Source: an uncultured Mollicutes bacterium (lineage in GTDB: Bacteria > Bacillota_I > Bacilli_A > Acholeplasmatales > Anaeroplasmataceae). From it: a stretch of DNA of 9,080 nt. The translations under genes were made by a program, and so were the position numbers. Location of the stretch: assembly GCA_947174685.1 (NCBI GenBank), contig CAMWJY010000020.1, positions 1-9,080 of the forward strand, in the 5' to 3' direction. How positions within the stretch are numbered: position 1 is the stretch's first letter; each line of letters begins with the position of its first letter. The notes below the pieces were generated by a model. That model saw only the letters and a program-made list of their open reading frames with translations. It was not told the origin of the DNA and searched no databases. Shown here piece by piece: positions 5,982 to 9,080 of this stretch.

Positions 5982-6052
5982 GTAAGAATTGTTCCTTGTT
6001 TAACAAGGCCGTCCGTCAGCAATATGCTGTTTCTGGCACAATTCTTTTTTTT
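5982..6052 (+). ncRNA. Candidate structured small RNA of about 70 nt
   Basis: The stretch runs from the start point of a strong promoter to a run of eight Ts (6045-6052), with no open frame of useful length. An outer stem pairs AAGAATTGT (5984-5992) with ACAATTCTT (6038-6046), perfect over nine pairs. It encloses two hairpins: CCTTGT/ACAAGG (5994-5999 and 6003-6008) and CAGCA/TGCTG (6017-6021 and 6025-6029). The fold is thus a three-way junction closed directly before the T run, which would terminate transcription. The complementary strand lacks a T run after the stem, so the terminator works rightward only. Its 3' end overlaps the stop codon of the 6051-6389 gene and would be antisense to that gene's 3' untranslated region. 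Does not match an RNA family I know. Confidence 0.65.
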
Positions 6053-6389
6053 ATCTAAATTTCTTTCTTGCATATTCTTCTATCATCCTATAATCCTCAG
6101 GACTTAGAGTCCAATTTAATGGTGCAGAAAATGCACTTTTTTTATTCGCTCTCATTCTGAGTATTACATAGGATGGTTCTCTAGACTGTGGATTAGGATT
6201 TCTCCTTAATCGTACTGTTTGAGCTATTGGATGAGTTGTCATAGGTAAGAATAGATATGATTGCCCATCTTCTCCTATTATGATTGTTGGATGATTTGAA
6301 ATATTGTTTTTTCTAATGTGTATAGCAAGCCTTCTTGCAGTGCTGCTAGTTGGTCTTACTAAATCTAATCGTATATCATTTATTGTCAT
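6051..6389 (-). CDS. Basic protein, possible PemK/MazF-like toxin fold (112 aa)
   Basis: Residues 33-54 (HPTIIIGEDGQSYLFLPMTT) resemble the 'RPxIVxx-x-LPxT' strand pair of PemK/MazF toxins, and residues 72-106 (PSYVILRMRA, then LSPEDYRMIEEYA) resemble their 'SYV...Ls-ed...I' end. These endoribonucleases are usually about 110 residues, matching this length. The first 32 residues are a basic helix (TARRLAIHIRKNN). The protein is very arginine-rich. No antitoxin-like gene is adjacent, which is odd for a type II pair. AAAGGA lies 7 nt before the ATG. It sits alone between two hairpin-rich non-coding regions, with a leftward terminator-like hairpin just upstream and an antisense RNA at its 3' end. 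The fold is a by-eye call and could be wrong. Confidence 0.6.
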   Translation of the reverse strand: MTINDIRLDLVRPTSSTARRLAIHIRKNNISNHPTIIIGEDGQSYLFLPMTTHPIAQTVRLRRNPNPQSREPSYVILRMRANKKSAFSAPLNWTLSPEDYRMIEEYARKKFR

Positions 6390-6415
6390 TTTATTTTCCT
6401 TTCATATAAGCAAAA

Positions 6416-6438
6416 TACCTGGAAGCATATTCCAGGTA
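6416..6438 (-). terminator. Leftward hairpin with short T run, terminator or attenuator before the 6051-6389 gene
   Basis: TACCTGGAA (6416-6424) and TTCCAGGTA (6430-6438) form a perfect nine-pair stem around a 5-nt loop. On the minus strand it is followed by TTTTGC, a short T run that would give weak termination. It lies 27 nt upstream of the gene's ATG. The arms are also copies of the dispersed TACCnGGTA motif, so the element might instead be an operator. Confidence 0.5.
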
Positions 6439-6740
6439 GACGAAAAAACATTTTCTAATCTAATGCAATAACGTTCCAGGTACATGCTGTTTAGATTGTG
6501 AGAACAATCTTATTTAATTGAATGTGGTTTCAGCTTCACCACAAAGCCCCTAACACCCTCTTATATCTAGTTTGATAGGTCTACGCTAGATAGTGCAGCT
6601 GATTATTTCTTATCAGCAAATAGGTAGTTTTCCTCTATCACTACCAGGTACATATATACTCAATATGATAGTTACATTTAAGTAACACTTTCATACAGGG
6701 TCCAAAGCTAAAGCACAAATACATGTGCTTCTTTTGTCAA
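6439..6740. other. Hairpin-rich non-coding region
   Basis: No gene is supported here. Successive inverted repeats are: AGATTGT/ACAATCT (6493-6499, 6504-6510), TGTGGT/ACCACA (6523-6528, 6538-6543), TATCTAG/CTAGATA (6564-6570, 6586-6592), GCTGAT/ATCAGC (6598-6603, 6612-6617), GGTAGT/ACTACC (6623-6628, 6640-6645), GTTAC/GTAAC (6671-6675, 6682-6686) and AAGCACA/TGTGCTT (6711-6717, 6724-6730). The last is followed by CTTTTG and could weakly end a rightward transcript. TTCCAGGTA (6474-6482) and TACCAGGTA (6642-6650) copies also lie here. The density suggests a folded RNA or single-stranded DNA structure; promoter direction is not clear. Confidence 0.55.
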
Positions 6741-6766
6741 AACTTAATGCTTTCCTAAAATTCTTG

Positions 6767-6775
6767 TGGTATAAT
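6767..6775 (+). promoter_or_regulatory. Extended -10 promoter for the 6870-7058 gene
   Basis: TGG followed by a perfect TATAAT (6770-6775) forms an extended -10. The -35 region is poor (ATGCTT at the 17-nt position), as is usual for this class. Transcription would begin near 6782, giving a leader of about 88 nt with a palindrome TTCTTAAGAA (6805-6814) and a short hairpin CTCAT/ATGAG (6822-6826, 6832-6836) followed by CTTTTTC, a possible attenuator. Confidence 0.65.
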
Positions 6776-6869
6776 AGTTTTACTGGAACTAATGCTATAC
6801 TCAATTCTTAAGAAGAAAATCCTCATTTAAAATGAGCTTTTTCAATCTGTCAGAAAGGAGGATACAGAA

Positions 6870-7058
6870 ATGACTAATCAACAATTATTAGATTTAGTCA
6901 AATGTCTTGCAAGACAAGTTAAATTACTTGAAGAAAATATCTCAAGAATTTATGACAGTCTTTCAAAAAATCAGATTATCAACATCTATCCCGTCCAAGG
7001 AAGCTACGAAGATATTATCGATGCTGCAAGACTAGAAGAATTAATTTATAAATATTAG
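6870..7058 (+). CDS. Small helical unknown protein (62 aa)
   Basis: Starts MTNQQLLDLVKCLARQVKLL, followed by EENISRIYDSLSKNQ: one long amphipathic helix over residues 3-33 with heptad-spaced leucines and isoleucines, probably a coiled coil, then a loop (IINIYPVQGSY) and a second helix (EDIIDAARLEELIYKY). AAAGGAGG lies upstream with good spacing. It is the first rightward gene, with its own extended -10 promoter and terminator, so it is expressed as a single-gene unit independent of the repressor. Short helical proteins here can be small regulators or partner proteins. Family not recognised. Confidence 0.75.
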   Translation: MTNQQLLDLVKCLARQVKLLEENISRIYDSLSKNQIINIYPVQGSYEDIIDAARLEELIYKY

Positions 7059-7069
7059 TTCTTCTTCCT

Positions 7070-7091
7070 GAGGTCTTAGGACCTCTTTTTT
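7070..7091 (+). terminator. Rho-independent terminator after the 6870-7058 gene
   Basis: GAGGTC (7070-7075) and GACCTC (7080-7085) form a six-pair stem around TTAG, followed by six Ts, 12 nt after the stop codon. A classic intrinsic terminator. Confidence 0.85.
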
Positions 7092-7170
7092 CTTTTCCTG
7101 ATATTAAGTTTTGAATTTCAACAAAAACTTACAAAACTTATAGAATAATAATGCAAATCACAAGCGGATG

Positions 7171-7179
7171 TGTTATAAT
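7171..7179 (+). promoter_or_regulatory. Extended -10 promoter upstream of the repressor
   Basis: TGT then TATAAT (7174-7179) is a perfect extended -10 with a weak -35. Transcription would start near 7186. A hairpin GGCTT/AAGCC (7217-7221, 7230-7234) followed by GTTTATTTTT could end a transcript of about 55 nt; otherwise the transcript reads on into the repressor, giving a 150-nt leader. Confidence 0.55.
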
Positions 7180-7245
7180 ATGAGTGTCGAATTCAAATTA
7201 TATATTTTACTTGTGAGGCTTTTTTCTAGAAGCCGTTTATTTTTA

Positions 7246-7321
7246 TTGACTTTTTGTAAGAATATTTCTTACATCTCTTAATTTACCATTTTTCTGTAGG
7301 GATGTCAAATATTTTCTTACA
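7246..7321 (+). promoter_or_regulatory. Repressor operators, one perfect palindrome and one half-matching copy
   Basis: TGTAAGAA-TAT-TTCTTACA (7255-7273) is a perfect 8-pair dyad of 19 bp. TGTCAAATATTTTCTTACA (7303-7321) matches it at 14 of 19, with one perfect half. Centres are 48 bp apart. TTGACT (7246-7251) lies directly before the first site, so a bound protein would cover a promoter. The second site ends 5 nt before the AGGAGG of the XRE gene. Typical of autoregulation by a phage-type repressor; the binder is inferred from position. Confidence 0.7.
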
Positions 7322-7337
7322 TTTTTAGGAGGTATTT

Positions 7338-7556
7338 GTGTTTTTTAAAGAGAATTTAAGATTTTTGACTCAAAAAGGTATTTGTAATCAAAATCAATTA
7401 AGCCAAAAATTGAATTGTACTAGGCAAACTATTAATTCCTATATCAATGGAAAAGGTGAACCTAGTTTTGAAAAATTAATTTTAATTAGTCAAATATTTA
7501 ATGTTACAATAGACGACCTTTTAAAAAAAGACTTGTCAAAAGAAAACATTCAATAA
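7338..7556 (+). CDS. XRE/Cro-type repressor, helix-turn-helix only (72 aa)
   Basis: Nearly the whole protein is one XRE helix-turn-helix domain (residues 4-62), with the turn and recognition helix in LSQKLNCTRQTINSYINGKG and the typical ending FEKLILISQIFNVTIDDLL. It binds DNA, probably as a dimer. The start is GTG at 7338, 5 nt after a perfect AGGAGG (7327-7332); no ATG is available. It lacks the C-terminal oligomerisation or cleavage domain of lambda-type CI, so induction would not go through RecA self-cleavage. Two operator-like palindromes lie upstream, so autoregulation is likely. Probably the lysogeny-type control protein of the element; co-transcribed with the membrane protein 14 bp downstream. 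Confidence 0.85.
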   Translation: MFFKENLRFLTQKGICNQNQLSQKLNCTRQTINSYINGKGEPSFEKLILISQIFNVTIDDLLKKDLSKENIQ

Positions 7557-7570
7557 GGGGAGGTATAATT

Positions 7571-7867
7571 ATGCTTAGTGATATAGAAAAGGCATTAAAT
7601 GAATCATTCAAGGATTTATTTTATAATAATTTCATGTGGCTCGTTATTATAGCTGTTGCCACTATGGTCATTTTCATTTTATATGCAAGTACACATAGTT
7701 CTGGAAACTCAAATAAATTTGATGAGTTAAACCAGAAAATAGATAGATTAGAGAAAAGAATAGATTCTATTTCTACTAAAGTAAAAGATAATGCATTAGA
7801 CCTAGATAAAACCACTTTAGAAGAAATTGCTTCTGATATTAAGGAATTAAAAAAACAAATCCATTAA
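7571..7867 (+). CDS. Membrane-anchored coiled-coil protein (98 aa)
   Basis: Residues 21-39 form one clear transmembrane helix (MWLVIIAVATMVIFILYAS), preceded by an acidic amphipathic helix. Residues 49-98 form a long charged coiled coil (FDELNQKIDRLEKRIDSIS, then LEEIASDIKELKKQIH). No signal peptidase site. GGGGAGG lies before the ATG, and 14 bp separate it from the repressor gene, so the two form one operon. It could tether or sequester a partner at the membrane, or act in superinfection exclusion as some lysogeny-module membrane proteins do. Neither is shown by the sequence. Confidence 0.8.
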   Translation: MLSDIEKALNESFKDLFYNNFMWLVIIAVATMVIFILYASTHSSGNSNKFDELNQKIDRLEKRIDSISTKVKDNALDLDKTTLEEIASDIKELKKQIH

Positions 7868-7918
7868 TGTTTAATTAAATTTGAATTCGCAGGAATAGTG
7901 GAATGTTAAGCACTTTTG

Positions 7919-7965
7919 TTTTGTTAAAATAAACTAATTACATTATGAAAGGAATTTTAACAAAA
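7919..7965 (+). promoter_or_regulatory. Perfect 12-bp inverted repeat around the integrase ribosome site
   Basis: TTTTGTTAAAAT (7919-7930) and ATTTTAACAAAA (7954-7965) are perfect reverse complements with a 23-nt loop that contains the AAAGGA ribosome site (7948-7953). The right arm ends on the first base of the integrase ATG. In RNA this would hold the start codon; in DNA it could be an operator or an arm site for integrase or excisionase. Confidence 0.65.
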
Positions 7966-8918
7966 TGAACGATAATGAAGTATTAACTGCCCTTGCTAGC
8001 TTGATTAACAACGCATCAAGCAACAAAGGAATTAGTTTCGACTTAGCATTTAACAATTTTTACAGCTACAGTAAATTAAACTGTAGACCAGCAACTTTAG
8101 AATATTACAATAAAATCTATCGGATTCTAAAGCGTACTCTGGATCAATTAGGTATTGCAGATACAAATCAGATAACTAAGGCATCATACAAAGTTTTAGA
8201 GACTACTTTTAGAAGTCATGGATATAAGAATTCTTCTATAAATAAGTTTACTGATTTACTCAAGATGATATTCAAGGTCAATAATGAATTGGAGTACATC
8301 AATTATAATCCAGTAGCTAACATTAAGAAGCTAAGAGAAAATCCACCTGAAATCGAAATAATTTCTAAAACTAATATGACTAAAATTATGAAGTATATTG
8401 ATGGGTTACCTAAGACTTATCAATATATCAGGAAGAAGATTTGTCTTCTACTTCTCAAAGATACTGGTGTTAGAATCAATGAACTTCTTCACCTGAAAAC
8501 TGAAAATATTGATATTGACAACAATACAATATATCTTGAGTACACTAAAACACATGATACCAGATATGTATTCTTTACTGATTCTACTAAGCTTGTGTTA
8601 AAAGAATACATACGTATTAAGCCCGTTCCTGAAGAGCCTTATATAGATTATTTATTCATCAATGATAAATGTACAGATATTATGAGTAAGCATGTCATCT
8701 ACCATTTTTTTGGAGAAATCAGCAATGCCTGTGGTATTGAACAATCTATATCGCCTCACAAGTGGAGACATACCTTCATCACAGAACTGGTTGAAAACAA
8801 TGTAAATCTAACTAGTATCATGAAAGTTGCTGGCCATACAGAATTTAACACAACCAAAAAATACATACACCAAAGTCTAACAAATCTTAAAGAATCTATT
8901 TTAAGCATAAAAAAATAG
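7965..8918 (+). CDS. int: Tyrosine integrase / site-specific recombinase (317 aa)
   Basis: Residues 25-115 form the helical SAM-like core-binding domain (FDLAFNNFYSYSKLNC to LKMIFKVNNELEYI), followed by the catalytic domain. All six usual catalytic positions are visible: R170 (DTGVRINELLHL), K195 in the beta-hairpin (YTKTHDTRYV), H265-x2-R268 (PHKWRHTF), H291 (VAGHTEFNT) and nucleophile Y300 (KKYIH). It is a typical length for the phage/ICE group without a long arm-binding domain, although residues 1-24 are short for one. The enzyme cuts and rejoins attP and attB through a 3'-phosphotyrosine. It ends about 140 bp from a tRNA 3' end, the expected target. AAAGGA precedes the ATG but lies inside a hairpin loop. 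Appears intact. Confidence 0.93.
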   Translation: MNDNEVLTALASLINNASSNKGISFDLAFNNFYSYSKLNCRPATLEYYNKIYRILKRTLDQLGIADTNQITKASYKVLETTFRSHGYKNSSINKFTDLLKMIFKVNNELEYINYNPVANIKKLRENPPEIEIISKTNMTKIMKYIDGLPKTYQYIRKKICLLLLKDTGVRINELLHLKTENIDIDNNTIYLEYTKTHDTRYVFFTDSTKLVLKEYIRIKPVPEEPYIDYLFINDKCTDIMSKHVIYHFFGEISNACGIEQSISPHKWRHTFITELVENNVNLTSIMKVAGHTEFNTTKKYIHQSLTNLKESILSIKK

Positions 8919-8943
8919 AGCCTTATTCAATCATAAGACTCTA
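8909..8943 (-). terminator. Leftward terminator at the integrase 3' end
   Basis: AGAGCCTTAT (8917-8926) and ATAAGACTCT (8933-8942) pair over nine of ten, and on the minus strand the tenth is a G-U wobble. On that strand seven Ts follow (8915-8909). It would stop transcripts coming from the host tRNA side before they enter the integrase antisense. Confidence 0.75.
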
Positions 8944-8980
8944 AGTAAGATAACGATGGAATTGTTGCTCTGTTCCTGGC

Positions 8981-9018
8981 AGCGACTTTTCTATCGGACT
9001 CCCGTCGCTATCTTTTTT
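8981..9018 (+). terminator. Rightward terminator after the integrase
   Basis: AGCGAC (8981-8986) and GTCGCT (9004-9009) form a perfect six-pair stem, followed by ATC and six Ts (9013-9018). A competing fold exists: AAGATAACGA (8947-8956) with TCGCTATCTT (9005-9014), nine of ten, together with GTTGCT (8964-8969) and AGCGAC. This could make it conditional. Confidence 0.65.
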
Positions 9019-9056
9019 AAAATAACTTGAAATATCAAGATATTTATATAAAAAAA

Positions 9057-9080
9057 TGGAGCAAGCGAAGGGAATCGAAC
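9057..9080 (-). tRNA. 3' end of a tRNA gene, partial, perhaps tRNA-Gly
   Basis: On the minus strand the last 24 bases read GTTCGATTC (T-loop and flanks), CCCTT (T-stem), CGCTTGC (acceptor 3' strand), T (discriminator) and CCA. This is a complete T-loop to CCA end; the rest runs past the window. U73 together with a G-C first pair fits tRNA-Gly, but the anticodon is not visible. The encoded CCA is at 9059-9057. It is the likely integration site of the element. Confidence 0.8.

Larger units (their letters stand above)
5736..6650. repeat. Dispersed dyad motif TACCnGGTA (six copies or variants)
   Basis: TACCAGGTA, itself palindromic about its centre, occurs at 5789-5797 and 6642-6650. TTCCAGGTA or its reverse complement occurs at 6416-6424, 6430-6438 and 6474-6482. 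A weaker partner, TATCTGGCA, lies at 5736-5744 in the opposite arm of the first large hairpin. All flank the 6051-6389 gene and none were noticed inside coding regions elsewhere. Could be operators for one of the element's DNA-binding proteins. Confidence 0.5.

Noticed and set aside
6402..6485. A 27-codon minus-strand frame starting MYLERYCIRL as a leader peptide for the 6051-6389 gene.
   Set aside because: It has no ribosome site and its sequence is dictated by the hairpin repeats; a chance frame is more likely.
6735..6740. TTGACA on the minus strand as the promoter of the 6051-6389 gene.
   Set aside because: No acceptable -10 box lies 15-19 nt downstream; the match is part of a hairpin neighbourhood.
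7621..7815. Minus-strand frame of 64 codons.
   Set aside because: Antisense to the membrane coiled-coil gene, which has a strong ribosome site and clear domain structure.
6027..8981. CTGTTTCTGGCA at 6027-6038 and CTGTTCCTGGCA at 8970-8981 as flanking direct repeats of a smaller element.
   Set aside because: An 11-of-12 match between two places in 9 kb is expected many times by chance, and 6027 lies inside a folded RNA. Nothing else supports ends there.
1..9080. CRISPR array or spacer-like repeats.
   Set aside because: The only regular repeats are 9-mers with 10-16-bp gaps at 1115-1209 and the two hairpin units; neither has the repeat or spacer lengths of a CRISPR.

Overview
The window looks like the right-hand end of an integrated mobile element (prophage or integrative element) in a low-GC Gram-positive host. 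The inference rests on AT-rich DNA, strong AGGAGG-type ribosome sites and a small cysteine-rich protein type common in gut Clostridia and Erysipelotrichia. A tyrosine integrase gene (7965-8918, +) ends about 140 bp from the 3' end of a tRNA gene that runs off the window (9057-9080, -). This is the classic arrangement of an integrase beside a tRNA attachment site. Species cannot be named from the sequence.

Region 1-5689 (minus strand) is one tightly packed operon of at least thirteen genes, mostly small, many overlapping by 1-14 nt. Recognisable members are a Spo11/topoisomerase VI-A-like protein with a Toprim domain (2393-3283), a two-domain DNA-binding protein ending in an XRE helix-turn-helix (3924-4778), a probable ribbon-helix-helix protein (1210-1440), a zinc-ribbon protein (1612-2115), two small two-helix membrane proteins (449-894) and a Cys-rich 52-residue protein (97-255) that was too short for routine gene calling. 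One gene (888-1091) is interrupted by an amber codon. The only sizeable gap in the operon (1092-1209) holds five copies of TGTATTACA in alternating orientation, about two helical turns apart, which looks like an operator or centromere array.

Region 5690-6869 is the control region. It has 360 bp and 480 bp of non-coding DNA around a lone, basic 112-residue protein with a possible PemK/MazF-like pattern (6051-6389, -). On one side are two tandem units of about 96 bp, each a large and a small hairpin, in what would be the leader of the big operon. Beside them, two divergent promoters share their -35 box. The rightward one would make a short structured RNA of about 70 nt ending in eight Ts (5982-6052). 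On the other side is a run of eight hairpins. A dyad motif, TACCnGGTA and close variants, recurs on both sides.

Region 6870-8918 (plus strand) holds a small coiled-coil-like protein with its own promoter and terminator, then a lysogeny-type module: a short XRE repressor with a perfect 19-bp operator, a membrane-anchored coiled-coil protein, and the integrase. A terminator facing each way lies between the integrase stop and the tRNA, insulating element from host. A likely working model is that the XRE protein represses its own promoter and possibly the divergent control region, keeping the leftward operon off until induction. That model is inference. The most unusual items are the structured RNA and hairpin region at 5729-6052, the TGTATTACA array and the partnerless Spo11-like enzyme.
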